Shown one piece after another: positions 37,002-46,449 of a stretch of 56,286 nucleotides of DNA. Positions within the stretch are counted from its first letter, which is position 1. Each line of letters opens with the position of its first letter. The notes beneath the pieces are model-generated. The model worked only from the letters and a program-made list of their open reading frames with translations, was not told where the DNA came from and did not search any database. Made by a program: the position numbers and the translations under genes. The stretch lies in contig CAZKAI010000009.1 of NCBI GenBank assembly GCA_964550565.1, positions 1 through 56,286 on the forward strand. The letters run 5' to 3'. Source of the stretch: Anaeroglomus sp964550565 (GTDB lineage Bacteria > Planctomycetota > Phycisphaerae > Sedimentisphaerales > Anaerohalosphaeraceae).

Positions 37002-37124
37002 TATAGGCACGACATCACATATCACAGATTCTTACGGCTTCGCAGACAACATCGCTTTATGGAGCGGATTTGTCTTTTCGAAAAGGTCTTGCAATTGCCG
37101 GCCGGATGAGGATAATTTTATATT

Positions 37125-39308
37125 ATGAGTCGATTAATTATCCTATCCAATCGCCTGCCGGTCAATGTGGTTCGCGATAAAGACAACATTCGTCTTCAAC
37201 CCAGCGTGGGAGGGCTGGCAACCGGTCTTGCATCGTATCGCAAATCCAGTGATTGCATCTGGATCGGCTGGCCGGGTGTGCCCCGGGACAGTCTCAGCGC
37301 GACGGATCGCAAGAGCATTCAATCGCAATTACAGGCCATGAACTGCATCCCGGTTCATCTGTCGGCCCAGGATGTGCAGGATTATTATGAGGGATTCAGC
37401 AACAAGACACTGTGGCCTCTGTTTCACTATTTTCAGTTGTTTACTATCTATGAACAGAGCTACTGGCAGGCCTACTGTCGGGTCAATCAGCTTTTTCTGG
37501 AGGCGGCGGCCAAAATCATCCGGTCTGATGATACGGTTTGGGTTCATGATTATCAACTGCTGCTGCTGCCGGGATTGCTGCGCGAAAAATTTCCGCATTT
37601 GTCAACCGGTTTTTTTCTGCATATCCCATTTCCGTCGTTTGAGGTATTTCGCCTGCTGCCCTGGCGGAGACAAATTCTTGACGGCCTGCTGGGGGCGGAT
37701 CTGATTGGTTTTCATACCTATGATTATGTGCGGCATTTTCTGAGCAGTGTCAGCCGCCTGGCCGGCCTGGATAACACCATGGGACAGATGTATCTCGGTT
37801 CCCGGCAGATTCAGGCGGATGCCTTCCCGATGGGGATTGATTATCCGCGTTATGCCAGGGCGGTGCAGAGCCCCAAGGTCAACCAGTATGTGCGTTCGTT
37901 CCGGGCCAAGACGCATCGGCGCAAGGTGATTCTTTCGGTGGATCGGCTTGATTACACCAAAGGTATTCTCCAGCGGCTGGAGGCGTATGATTTGTTTCTG
38001 ACCGAAAATCCGCAATATGCCCGCAAGGTGGTGATGATTATGCTGGCGGTGCCCTCACGGACGGGGGTGGAACACTACGAGAAACTCCGCAATCGCGTGG
38101 ACCAGCTTGTTGGCCGGATTAACGGCAAACATGCCACCATCGGCTGGGTGCCGATCTGGTATATGTACCGTTCGCTGTCCTTTGAGCGGCTGACGGCACT
38201 GTATGCGGTCAGTGATGTCGCACTGATTACCCCGCTGCGTGACGGGATGAATCTGATTGCCAAGGAATATATCGCTTCTTCCAGTGACGGCAAAGGGGTC
38301 CTGATTTTAAGCGAGATGGCGGGGGCGGCCAGCGAACTGCCGGAAGCGCTGATGGTTAACGCCAATGATAAACAGGCTATCGCCGCGGCAATTCGGGAAG
38401 CCATCGAGATGCCGGAAGCTGAACAGGAGCGGCGCAACCGGCTGATGCAGAACCGCCTGAGCCGCTATACCGTGCGCCGGTGGGCCAGAGATTTTCTGGA
38501 GAGTCTCGGGGCCGTCAAGGAAAAACAAAAAGCGGTTCGCTCACACAAATTCAGTCCTCGGATTCAGCGACTCCTGATGGGCCGCTATCAGTCAGCCAAA
38601 CGACGCCTGTTTCTGCTGGATTATGACGGAACCCTGGCTCCGTTTGCCAGTCGTCCCGAGCAGGCAAAACCGGACGGGGAATTACTGACGCTGCTGACCG
38701 GACTGACGCGGCCGAAAAATAATATCGTCGTGATTATCAGCGGACGCGATCGGCAGACTCTGGAACAGTGGCTGGGGAAACTGAAGCTTTCATTGATTGC
38801 CGAACACGGGGCATGGCATCGCGACAGCGGCGGACAGTGGATTTGCAATGCCCCGCCAGCGACCTCCTGGAAAAAACAAATCAAGCCGATTCTGGATATC
38901 TATTCCGACCGGACGCCGGGGTCCTCGGTGGAAGAAAAGGATTTTTCGCTAGTGTGGCATTTTCGTCGCACGGATCCGGCACTGGCCCTGGTTCGCAGCC
39001 AGGAAATCAAAGACGCTCTGCGCAATCTGACGGCCAATCTCGGCCTGGGGATATTTGAAGGCAGCAAGATACTTGAGATCAAAAATCTCGCTATTCATAA
39101 AGGCACTGTCGTTACAAAATGGCTTGCCACGGAGGCATGGCCTTTTGTTCTGGCTGCCGGGGATGATTATACCGATGAAGACATGTTTCACGCCGCCGAG
39201 ACACGATTATTTACCATCAAAATCGGTACCGGCCCGACCCGTGCCAAGTTTACCATCGAATCCGTCGGCTGTTTTCGCAGCGTGCTCAAGAGCCTGAGTT
39301 CGATATGA
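37125..39308 (+). CDS. Bifunctional trehalose-6-phosphate synthase/phosphatase
   Basis: A 727-residue fusion. The N-terminal GT20 domain (1 to about 475) has SNRLPVNV, GGLATGLA, WIGWPG, VWVHDYQLLLLPGLLRE, SVDRLDYTKGILQRLEAYDL and DGMNLIAKEYIAS, joining UDP-glucose and glucose-6-phosphate. The C-terminal HAD phosphatase (about 490-727) has the nucleophile motif LLDYDGTLAPF, VIISGRDRQTLEQWL, AEHGAW and AAGDDYTDEDMFHA, removing phosphate to give trehalose. All key motifs are intact. Domain order matches the eukaryote-like OtsA-OtsB fusion also found in many bacteria. It probably serves osmoprotection. No strong ribosome site is seen before the ATG (GATGAGGATAAT upstream). Confidence 0.95.
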   Translation: MSRLIILSNRLPVNVVRDKDNIRLQPSVGGLATGLASYRKSSDCIWIGWPGVPRDSLSATDRKSIQSQLQAMNCIPVHLSAQDVQDYYEGFSNKTLWPLFHYFQLFTIYEQSYWQAYCRVNQLFLEAAAKIIRSDDTVWVHDYQLLLLPGLLREKFPHLSTGFFLHIPFPSFEVFRLLPWRRQILDGLLGADLIGFHTYDYVRHFLSSVSRLAGLDNTMGQMYLGSRQIQADAFPMGIDYPRYARAVQSPKVNQYVRSFRAKTHRRKVILSVDRLDYTKGILQRLEAYDLFLTENPQYARKVVMIMLAVPSRTGVEHYEKLRNRVDQLVGRINGKHATIGWVPIWYMYRSLSFERLTALYAVSDVALITPLRDGMNLIAKEYIASSSDGKGVLILSEMAGAASELPEALMVNANDKQAIAAAIREAIEMPEAEQERRNRLMQNRLSRYTVRRWARDFLESLGAVKEKQKAVRSHKFSPRIQRLLMGRYQSAKRRLFLLDYDGTLAPFASRPEQAKPDGELLTLLTGLTRPKNNIVVIISGRDRQTLEQWLGKLKLSLIAEHGAWHRDSGGQWICNAPPATSWKKQIKPILDIYSDRTPGSSVEEKDFSLVWHFRRTDPALALVRSQEIKDALRNLTANLGLGIFEGSKILEIKNLAIHKGTVVTKWLATEAWPFVLAAGDDYTDEDMFHAAETRLFTIKIGTGPTRAKFTIESVGCFRSVLKSLSSI

Positions 39309-39359
39309 GAGCCCATCCGTCGCGATACGCGATAGTCTTGCCCATAGTTCACTGCCTGT

Positions 39360-39908
39360 TCAGGGCTTGACCAGCATGTGGCTCCAATAGGCCAGATACC
39401 CTGTCAGAGCCCAGATGGCAGCGGCAGCCAGCAGCACGGCGGCTCCTGCGGCACGGAGCAGTTTGACTTTGTACTGCCAGAGCGCCAGGCCCGCAAAGAT
39501 GCCGGCAAGGCCGGTCAGGATAAAGCCGGTGCCGGACAGGGTGGGGCTTTTGGTCAGTGACAAAGTCATCAGTCGGACCCCCAGCAGGATGGCGGAAGAA
39601 CCGGCAAAAAAGGCATAGATTCCCAGCGGCAGCAAACTCCAGCCTTTGGTCAGCGCCCAGGCCGCCGCAATAAATAGTGCCCCCAGCAGTACTGACATTT
39701 CGCCAAAGAGCATACTGTATGGAGCCGGCAGCGGCCAGGAAAAGGTCATCACGAAGCCGCATACTACGGCAATGAGTCCCGGAATCAAAAACGCCGGCGC
39801 CCACTTTGCCCGGTCACTGCCGTCGATGCCCAGCCATAAAAAGCAGGCCAGGGTAACCAGACCCGCTGTCATATTCATCAGCATCAGCGTTACATAATCA
39901 ATCATCAT
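39360..39908 (-). CDS. DUF981-family integral membrane protein
   Basis: A 182-residue protein with about six hydrophobic segments and few charges. It begins MMIDYVTLMLMNMTAGLVTL, contains FMTFSWPLPAPYSMLFGE and WSLLPLGIYAFFAGSSAIL, and ends YLAYWSHMLVKP. This resembles the DUF981 family of small inner-membrane proteins, which has no known function. AAGGAG lies six to eight bases before the ATG. It converges with the trehalose gene and is followed on its own strand only by a 51-base gap without a clear terminator. Confidence 0.65.
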   Translation of the reverse strand: MMIDYVTLMLMNMTAGLVTLACFLWLGIDGSDRAKWAPAFLIPGLIAVVCGFVMTFSWPLPAPYSMLFGEMSVLLGALFIAAAWALTKGWSLLPLGIYAFFAGSSAILLGVRLMTLSLTKSPTLSGTGFILTGLAGIFAGLALWQYKVKLLRAAGAAVLLAAAAIWALTGYLAYWSHMLVKP

Positions 39909-40146
39909 CGTATTGTCTCCTTAAAAGTGGAATCTGTATCGATTAAGTCCAAAACGGGCCGCTATGGCGGAACTATACCACGGGGTTGATTTTTGGACAG
40001 GCAGATATTTTTTTGCTTGTCGTTCCTGATAATGCACTTTGTATCTATATGTCGGTCGGGAAGGAAAAGTGCTGACATTTTTACTATTTCTGGAAGCTGG
40101 CGGCTGAAAGCTCTTGCGCCTTGCCGAAACCAAAATGAATTCAGGG

Positions 40147-40509
40147 TCAGTCTGCTTGGGGTAACGATCCGAGCGTTCGGATTTGGTCTATGAGCATATT
40201 ATACATGCCCACCATGGCATAGAGGAGGGCGACTGTGAGGACGACTATGGCGACGGTGATGATCAGTTTGAGCATCAGGCTGCATCGGGGATTGGCCCAG
40301 ACCAGCGGCAGTGCCAGCGGGCCGAAGGTCAATAGGGCCAGGACCATGACGGAGTTGGAATGATACCACTTTTTCGATGGGTCCGGCGGGACCAGGTCTT
40401 TGTGACAATACCGACACAGAATAGCTTCTTTTTGAATCAGTTCAGCACAAAACGGACACTTTTTAAGGTTTTCGTCCGGAGTTTTATAATATTCTGGCGA
40501 CATTTCCAT
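40147..40509 (-). CDS. Zinc-ribbon membrane protein
   Basis: A 120-residue protein. A zinc ribbon lies at residues 18-36 (CPFCAELIQKEAILCRYC, with paired CxxC motifs), then two transmembrane segments (VMVLALLTFGPLALPLVWA and LIITVAIVVLTVALLYAMVG). Similar small proteins are common in environmental bacteria and usually hypothetical. GAGGAAAC shortly before the ATG is the ribosome site. It stands alone between the DUF981 gene and the divergent FN3 gene; the 238-base gap to DUF981 holds nothing I can support. Confidence 0.7.
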   Translation of the reverse strand: MEMSPEYYKTPDENLKKCPFCAELIQKEAILCRYCHKDLVPPDPSKKWYHSNSVMVLALLTFGPLALPLVWANPRCSLMLKLIITVAIVVLTVALLYAMVGMYNMLIDQIRTLGSLPQAD

Positions 40510-40699
40510 CGTGTTGTTTCCTCAATACGTATCCAGTTCTTATCGGCCAAAGCGGGGATGGGGAATCAATAAAAAGGAAAATGCTGCAGAATAAGGATGA
40601 AAACAGATGTGTCGTATTGATTTTTATGGGACCATCTGGTATAAGGGAACCCGTAAACGGACTCTGAAATTTCGTCATACTATATTTAGGAGGTGTGAG

Positions 40700-42121
40700 A
40701 TGGAAAGAGTAAGCAAGCATATCATCGTGCACGTCGTATTGGTTCTGGGCGGAGTTGTTTTTGGTGCGGTCCCTTCGGATTTAACCCTTCATTATATTCC
40801 CGGGCAGCTTCATTTGACCTGGGCGGATAATTCCAGCGATGAATACTATTTTTCGCTGGAACGCAAAATCACACCGTTTCCAGGGACCTGGTCGGAAATC
40901 GCTCAGGTGCCGTCCAATCATACATCGTATCAGGCGGGCGGCCTGGTCAACGGAATGACCTATTCTTTTCGGGTTCGAGCCGTCAGCGAATTCGGGTATT
41001 CGGATTACTCGAATACGGTTTCGCGGACGATCAGCACGCTGCTGTATTCGCTGCGGCTGAATACGCCCAATGGAGAAAAAAATCTGGCCGCCGAAGGAGT
41101 GTATCCGATTACCTGGGGCAATTTTTATAATCCGCCGGAACGGGTGAATCTGTATTACTCGCTTGACGGCGGCAGCAATTGGGTGACGATTGTGTCGAAT
41201 TATCCGAGTACGGGGCATTATTCCTGGAAGCTGCCGGCAGAGACGACCAGCGAGTGTATTGTCAAGGTTGCTGCGTCCGATGATGCGTTCAGTTATGATT
41301 TGACGGATACGGCGTTTCAGATTCAGGGGTATGATTTTGATCGGCCGGGCGGGGCGAAGGGCTGGACGATCAGTGATGTCTATGATGAGGATAACTATCC
41401 GATTGATGCGGGTTTTCGGTTTAACTGGCGAGACCCGGTGGATTATCCGAACAAACCCGGGGCGGATTCGTCAGGTAATTTGCAGGGGTCAATGGCGATT
41501 GTGAAGGATAAGCCGGGTATTATTTATTCGAATCTTGACAATATATTGGCCGAGTACTGGTATGTGGATGTGATGTCGCCGGACCTGACGAACCTGGAGT
41601 ACTGGCAGCAGGCTGCGGGGATGCGGGTCCAGATTGCTCATTGCATGAAGACCAATGCCAAATTGTACAGCAATACGATTTTTAAGGTGGTTGATACGGA
41701 CCTGAATCAGGTTCGATATTTTACTTATCCCGGAATTGCATCTCAGTTGAATTATTGCACGTATAATGTAAACAATATCTGGAATATGCGGCCGATTTTG
41801 TTCAAGAATATTCCCGGATTTCCAGCGCATTATATCCTCAAGGGGATTACCGTCAGAATCTGGGGCGACCTGGGGTATCAGTATGATGAGGAAGAAAACG
41901 GCTCGGTATTTCTGGACAATATTTTCCCAATCTATCCGGGGACGGATTATGATTGCGACGGCGATACAGACCTTGCCGATTTTACGGCGCTGAGCCGGGT
42001 ATGGGGGACGGCCAAAGGGGATCCGACCTGGAATCCGATTTTTGATCCCTACAATTCCGGACTGATCGATATTTATGAATTGCGGGAATTTGTCAGCCAC
42101 TGGCTTGAGGGCGTCGAGTAA
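40700..42121 (+). CDS. Secreted FN3 and dockerin-like domain protein
   Basis: A 473-residue protein with a signal peptide (HIIVHVVLVLGGVVFGA). An FN3 domain (about 25-115) has LHLTWADNSSDEYYFSLER and LVNGMTYSFRVRAVSEFGYS. An Ig-like region follows (about 120-215), then a beta-sandwich of about 170 residues starting YDFDRPGGAKGWTISDV. The C-terminus carries dockerin/EF-hand-like repeats: DYDCDGDTDLADFTALSRVW and DIYELREFVSHWLEG. A perfect AGGAGGTG lies directly upstream of the ATG at 40700, so the longer frame from 40607 is not the start. It is probably surface-exposed and may bind a polymer or a partner protein. No catalytic motif is seen. Confidence 0.75.
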   Translation: MERVSKHIIVHVVLVLGGVVFGAVPSDLTLHYIPGQLHLTWADNSSDEYYFSLERKITPFPGTWSEIAQVPSNHTSYQAGGLVNGMTYSFRVRAVSEFGYSDYSNTVSRTISTLLYSLRLNTPNGEKNLAAEGVYPITWGNFYNPPERVNLYYSLDGGSNWVTIVSNYPSTGHYSWKLPAETTSECIVKVAASDDAFSYDLTDTAFQIQGYDFDRPGGAKGWTISDVYDEDNYPIDAGFRFNWRDPVDYPNKPGADSSGNLQGSMAIVKDKPGIIYSNLDNILAEYWYVDVMSPDLTNLEYWQQAAGMRVQIAHCMKTNAKLYSNTIFKVVDTDLNQVRYFTYPGIASQLNYCTYNVNNIWNMRPILFKNIPGFPAHYILKGITVRIWGDLGYQYDEEENGSVFLDNIFPIYPGTDYDCDGDTDLADFTALSRVWGTAKGDPTWNPIFDPYNSGLIDIYELREFVSHWLEGVE

Positions 42122-42158
42122 GCCAAGATGCCATCCAGCCTGTGTACTGGGACCCGCT

Positions 42159-44405
42159 TTAATGGACTTCCTGGAGCCAGCGGACGACGAGGTATTCGAG
42201 GTCGTTGAGGTCCACGGTGCCGTCCTGATTGAGGTTGGTTCCATTGCACCAGTCTGGCGATTCGCAGGAAGTTATTTGCCAGTAGGGTGCGAACAGGGCG
42301 AAATCTTCATAATTGATGAATTCATCGCCGGACAGGTCGGGTGACAGGCCGGAGGTGATGCAGATATTGTCGATGGAGGTGGTCTCGACACCGGAGACAT
42401 AATCGGCGATGATATACATGGCATGGAGGTCGGACAACACGGCCAGCATCTGGGCCAGCGTGGGTTCGGGGCCATTGTGCGTATTCAGGTGCCAGTCGGC
42501 CGGACGCAGGGGGATGATGTAATGCTGCCAGGAATCGGTCGGCATGGTCCATGGGCTGCACAAGACCGTGTCGCCGCTGACCAGAAACACCATGGGTCCG
42601 TCGAGGCGTGTGCCGGCTGTGGTGTGCAGCATATCGAGAGTAATCTGGCCGCCGAGCCAGTCGGAGCGGTTGCCGAGATACTTTGCCGGAGCGGCAAAGG
42701 TGGTCCATTCGTTATCCTGGTCGGTCAGCGAAATCCATCCGCCGGCGTCATGGGAGATGGGCAGGGGTTGGACGACCTGTGTGAGATTGGCTGTGGACAG
42801 GGCTGCGCCGGTCCAGCCATCCGTGCCGGACGTTAATTCTGTGCAAACAGATAAGTCGGCGGGGATGTGGGTTGCCAGGTCACCACGGCCGGCGTTGAAG
42901 GAATCAAGGATAGAATTGAATACATAGTTCGGCTGGGCGAGATTCTTGAGGTTATAGACGAAGATATCGTCGTTGTCGATGGATGTTTTTGAGACTTCAA
43001 ATGCAAACAGGGTATCGGGGCGGCTGGCGGGAATTGCGGCGCCGACCAGAAATTTGGCATAGGGGGTTGTGTCCTGATAGAGTTCGGTCAGGGCACCGGT
43101 ATGAGTGTTCAGGCTGTAGATGCCGGAATAATCGATGAGGAAGGTCTGGCCGAGGGGGTTGAAGCACAGGTCTGCACCTTCGGCGGTAAGGCCGGAGTAC
43201 GAGGAGCCGTTTAATGTCAGAGGGACGCTGCGAAGAATCTGGCCGGTGACGATGTCAATTGCCAGCAGGCTTTTACTGGTGTGGTCTGCGGCCCAGAGTC
43301 GGCCGTGGCGATCAAAGGCGGCACTGAAAATATGTGTGTTGGGAAAGACGATGCCGCTGCTGATAACTGCTGCAGTGGCGGGGTCTAATTGATATAGAGT
43401 CGATGATGTGGTTGTCGTTGGCTCGAAGAACCACAGGCCTTGAGTTTGGGAAAAGGCTAAGGCGTCGGCGCGGATCTGGACGGCGTTTTTGGTGACGGGG
43501 CCGATCTCATATAAGGCATCCCCATTCGATCTGAAGGCGTAAAGTGTAACCGGAGGCGTATATTCATTGGCACCGCCCCCGCCGATGCTTTTTGATTTCA
43601 AGCCGAAGATGACGTTTTCGGTCTGTGGTTCGATCGTCCAGCCGGGACGTCCGGCGGTCTGATTATTGTCGGCGTCAAATGCGGCTACGACCTGATCCTG
43701 GCTGTCTTTCAGAGTCGCTCCGGTATAGGTCAAGGTGTGGAAGAAATCAAGGGTTCCCTGGCCGCTGACATCCTTCTTGTTGGCTACATACAAAGTCGCA
43801 TCCAGAGCGATTTTCAGGTCGATCAAGTCTCCCCGATACCCGGTGATTGTAAAGCGATAATCTCCTTCATCTCCCAGGATTTCATAGGTTGAACTGGGTT
43901 CCTGATTACTTCCTCGAGCCGACCAGGAAACACGAAGAATGCAGTCCTTGATCGTAAAGAAACCAGAGATGTCCCGGCTTCCGCCGGCATGGAACGTCAA
44001 CTCTACGGAATAGTCTTCCTCAGGATTAATAATGAGGCCCGTTATTGGGGCAAACTGGATTTCATCGGTGTAATATGCTGTACTGATGCTTTCAAAATTG
44101 AGCGGAGTGCTGCCGGAAGAATACGTGATTGTCGAGTAGGTTTTAAGGTTTCGATACTCGGCGTGGGCTTTGGCCTGAGCATTGATCGTGCCATACCAAT
44201 CCGACGCTTCCAGAAGACCGGTATCGACATCGATTGGGTCGTATTTATCTACATAATGCGCTCCCACTCCGATCTTGTGCATTCGCACGGAAGCCGTCGC
44301 TTCAGTCTGGGAACCGGCTTTGACGCTTGCCGTACATAATGTGATAACGAAAATCAGGGAAAAGTAAGAAATGGCGACATTTTTGGCGCATACTATCTTT
44401 TTCAT
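42159..44405 (-). CDS. Secreted laminin-B-like and dockerin-like domain protein
   Basis: A 748-residue protein with a signal peptide (YFSLIFVITLCTASVKAGSQ). The N-terminal half is beta-rich. A beta-propeller-like section (about 300-520) shows repeated phrases such as IFSAAFDRHGRLWAADHTSK and TFLIDYSGIYSLNTHTGAL. A laminin-B-like domain follows (about 540-680: ISLTDQDNEWTTFAAPAKYL, ADYVSGVETTSIDNI). Two dockerin-type EF hands close it (DLSGDEFINYEDFALFAPYW and NLNQDGTVDLNDLEYLVVRW). The ATG at 44405 follows GAGGAGG. It converges with the FN3/dockerin gene, only 37 bases away. The role is probably structural or adhesive at the cell surface; domain names are from pattern recall. Confidence 0.72.
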   Translation of the reverse strand: MKKIVCAKNVAISYFSLIFVITLCTASVKAGSQTEATASVRMHKIGVGAHYVDKYDPIDVDTGLLEASDWYGTINAQAKAHAEYRNLKTYSTITYSSGSTPLNFESISTAYYTDEIQFAPITGLIINPEEDYSVELTFHAGGSRDISGFFTIKDCILRVSWSARGSNQEPSSTYEILGDEGDYRFTITGYRGDLIDLKIALDATLYVANKKDVSGQGTLDFFHTLTYTGATLKDSQDQVVAAFDADNNQTAGRPGWTIEPQTENVIFGLKSKSIGGGGANEYTPPVTLYAFRSNGDALYEIGPVTKNAVQIRADALAFSQTQGLWFFEPTTTTSSTLYQLDPATAAVISSGIVFPNTHIFSAAFDRHGRLWAADHTSKSLLAIDIVTGQILRSVPLTLNGSSYSGLTAEGADLCFNPLGQTFLIDYSGIYSLNTHTGALTELYQDTTPYAKFLVGAAIPASRPDTLFAFEVSKTSIDNDDIFVYNLKNLAQPNYVFNSILDSFNAGRGDLATHIPADLSVCTELTSGTDGWTGAALSTANLTQVVQPLPISHDAGGWISLTDQDNEWTTFAAPAKYLGNRSDWLGGQITLDMLHTTAGTRLDGPMVFLVSGDTVLCSPWTMPTDSWQHYIIPLRPADWHLNTHNGPEPTLAQMLAVLSDLHAMYIIADYVSGVETTSIDNICITSGLSPDLSGDEFINYEDFALFAPYWQITSCESPDWCNGTNLNQDGTVDLNDLEYLVVRWLQEVH

Positions 44406-44616
44406 ACCCACCTCCTCAAATGATTAATGTTCGGCTTCATTCAGTCACTTGACTTGATTTGGAGCCTTCAAAAATCACCTATAATTATAGATATTTATTT
44501 CTGAATAGTCAAGCAGGTTGATTAAATTGGTTGGAATCGGAGGGCAGATGCCGCTTTACAAAGGCGAGTCCATTGCAGTATAAAGGCGTATCTTTAGTGA
44601 TGTTATTAGGATAAAA

Positions 44617-45483
44617 ATGATAGATATACTATATAATTGTATGCTGGCGGCTGAATTTAACCCGGAAGCGATTCTGGGTACAGTGATGACGCTGGTGTGT
44701 CTGGCGGGTGTGGGCGTGCTGATCAGTTGGCAGGTGCAGACACCGGGATTGAGTTCGCTGGACCGTTGTCCGGTCCGACGGACCCGGCTACCGTTGTTTT
44801 TCCCGTTTCTGCAGTTGATTGTGTGGCTGGTGGGGGCGATGCTGTGCGGGGAATTGATCAAAAAGCTGCTGGCTTCGCGGCCTGAAACCACCATTCATTT
44901 TATGCAATATGCGGCATTAACGATGCTGGATGTCGGGTTGCTTGTGTTTTTTTTGCTGGTGGCAAAGTTTGGGTTTGTGAGGGGATTGCGGGGCTTTGGA
45001 TTGAATTGGCGGAAGATTCCGAAGGATTTGGGGTGGGGGGCAGTGAATCTGGCAGCGATTTATCCGGTTGTTTTGATGATGCTGTATGTGACGGTGGAGG
45101 TGGGCAAGCTGTTTGCGGGGCCGGAGTTTGAACTGCAAAAACATCAGACGCTTGTGGAGATGAATCAGACGAATCCAGTCTGGATGCAGGTGCTGCTGGT
45201 GTTGTTTGCGGTGGCGATTGTGCCGGTGTTTGAGGAGGTCCTTTTTCGGGGGCTGATTCAGTCCACGCTGACGGCACATCTGCCCAGTCCGTGGATGTCG
45301 ATTGGGATTACATCAGCCTTGTTTGCGGGGCTGCACTATGGGACGCATTCGGTCGGCATCTTTGTGCTGGCCTGCTGTCTTGGGTATGCATACGAAAAAA
45401 GCGGCTCGCTGTGGCGGTCGATATTCATTCATATTCTATTCAACAGCATCAGTGTGGCGGGGGCCTTGTTTTTGGGCCTCTAA
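44617..45483 (+). CDS. CPBP-family intramembrane metalloprotease
   Basis: A 288-residue polytopic membrane protein. The three conserved CPBP/Abi motifs are visible in the C-terminal half: EEVLFRGLI (glutamate pair and arginine), FAGLHYGTHSV (histidine) and IFIHILFNS (histidine and asparagine). CPBP proteins are glutamate/histidine proteases in the CAAX prenyl endopeptidase group; in bacteria they often act in bacteriocin immunity or protein maturation, but substrates are rarely known. The N-terminal half adds about three helices. No obvious ribosome site is seen. It is a single gene followed by an operator-like array. Confidence 0.85.
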   Translation: MIDILYNCMLAAEFNPEAILGTVMTLVCLAGVGVLISWQVQTPGLSSLDRCPVRRTRLPLFFPFLQLIVWLVGAMLCGELIKKLLASRPETTIHFMQYAALTMLDVGLLVFFLLVAKFGFVRGLRGFGLNWRKIPKDLGWGAVNLAAIYPVVLMMLYVTVEVGKLFAGPEFELQKHQTLVEMNQTNPVWMQVLLVLFAVAIVPVFEEVLFRGLIQSTLTAHLPSPWMSIGITSALFAGLHYGTHSVGIFVLACCLGYAYEKSGSLWRSIFIHILFNSISVAGALFLGL

Positions 45484-45490
45484 GTGAGGG

Positions 45491-45537
45491 TATGAAAATT
45501 ATTTTCATAGATTTTCAGAACATGAAAACGTTTTCAT
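45491..45537. promoter_or_regulatory. TGAAAA/TTTTCA half-site array, operator-like
   Basis: Two palindromes lie 29.5 bases apart centre to centre: TATGAAAATTATTTTCATA (45491-45509, perfect 8-3-8) and ATGAAAACGTTTTCAT (45522-45537, perfect 16). A further TTTTCA at 45512-45517 forms a third inverted pair with TGAAAA at 45523-45528. The second site fits the LacI-family/cre-like pattern TGWAARCGYTWWCA. The nearest downstream gene is the PEP-CTERM-like protein at 45721. Confidence 0.55.
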
Positions 45538-45720
45538 AAAAGTTTAGGGGTAAATTGGGATAGATTTCCCTGACCTGTTTTTGCTATCATCTTTCATTGG
45601 CGGAGGTTCAGTGAAGGATTCGGCGCGGTTGAGGGTTTTGTTTCTGTTTCTTTCCTGCCTTTGTAACCCTGGGGTACCGTATTCTGGGGAGGTCTATACT
45701 CATTTAATGTGGAGGTCTTT

Positions 45721-46425
45721 ATGAGGTCTGTGTTTGTCTGTCTGGTGATGCTGGCGGCGAGTGTGTCGGGGATTGCAGCGGAGACTGTTCTTGAAAATTT
45801 TAATACGGTAGCAAACGAGGAGTTACTGGGGCAGGCTTATAATGTAACCGGTGGAATTTGCCAGATGGGTACCGGCACTTCCAAAAATATGCGGGTTGGA
45901 TTTAGTTTGCTCGAGTCTGTTTCTTTTGGTGAATTGCTGTCCGGTGAGGTGAAGATCAATAAACCGGATGGCAGTTTAGCTGATCCATATACATTTTTCC
46001 TGGTGGATACCAATAAAAATGGAACCGCTGATATCGCTCAAACAAATAGTGATTATATGTTCATGTTGATGAATCCAGCCTATAGCGAGCCTGATAATAA
46101 CGGCTGGACAAAATTGTCATTCGATTTGAATTCGACATTCAGCACATCGTTGAGTATGAACTCACGGTTAGGGACAGAAAAATCGCTCAGCGAATGGCTG
46201 GCTCAATATGGAGATTGTCAGATTTTAAGGTACTATGTCGGTTATAACCTGCTGGTTAAGAGCACCGGCAGATGCGATGTGGATGACCTGCAGTTCAAGT
46301 ATGGGACGCCGGATGTTGATCCTGAAGAGCCTGTGCCGGCGACGGTTCCTGTGCCGGGTGCGGTGGTGCTGGCATCGCTGGGGCTGGGGGTTGTACGCTA
46401 TATGCGGGGGCGCGGGCGGATTTAG
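45721..46425 (+). CDS. Secreted protein with PEP-CTERM-like sorting tail
   Basis: A 234-residue protein with a signal peptide (MRSVFVCLVMLAASVSGIAA) and a beta-rich body beginning ETVLENFNTVANEELLGQAY. It ends with a typical tripartite sorting signal: a Pro/Val motif (VPATVPVPGA), a hydrophobic helix (VVLASLGLGVV) and a basic end (RYMRGRGRI). Such tails are processed by exosortase-type enzymes; no exosortase gene is in this window. The ATG at 45721 follows GGAGG at 45711-45715; the in-frame GTG at 45709 overlaps that site. The body is not a family I recognise. An operator-like array lies 184 bases upstream. Confidence 0.75.
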   Translation: MRSVFVCLVMLAASVSGIAAETVLENFNTVANEELLGQAYNVTGGICQMGTGTSKNMRVGFSLLESVSFGELLSGEVKINKPDGSLADPYTFFLVDTNKNGTADIAQTNSDYMFMLMNPAYSEPDNNGWTKLSFDLNSTFSTSLSMNSRLGTEKSLSEWLAQYGDCQILRYYVGYNLLVKSTGRCDVDDLQFKYGTPDVDPEEPVPATVPVPGAVVLASLGLGVVRYMRGRGRI

Positions 46426-46449
46426 TCGATATTTGTTTTAAATCGTATG

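Noticed and set aside
33331..37106. Shared TGCCGGCCGGA at 33331-33341 and 37096-37106, upstream of two genes
   Set aside because: Eleven bases built around the self-complementary GCCGGC core are too short and too simple to support a regulatory repeat.
39993..40193. Short plus-strand frame of 66 codons between DUF981 and the zinc-ribbon gene
   Set aside because: No ribosome site, no signal or family pattern, and it overlaps the end of the zinc-ribbon gene on the other strand.
44900..45279. Two overlapping minus-strand frames of about 120 codons rich in Pro, Gln, Ser and His, opposite the CPBP gene
   Set aside because: Composition is the mirror of a hydrophobic membrane protein (Leu/Val/Phe codons read backwards); there is no ribosome site and the plus strand has clear CPBP motifs.
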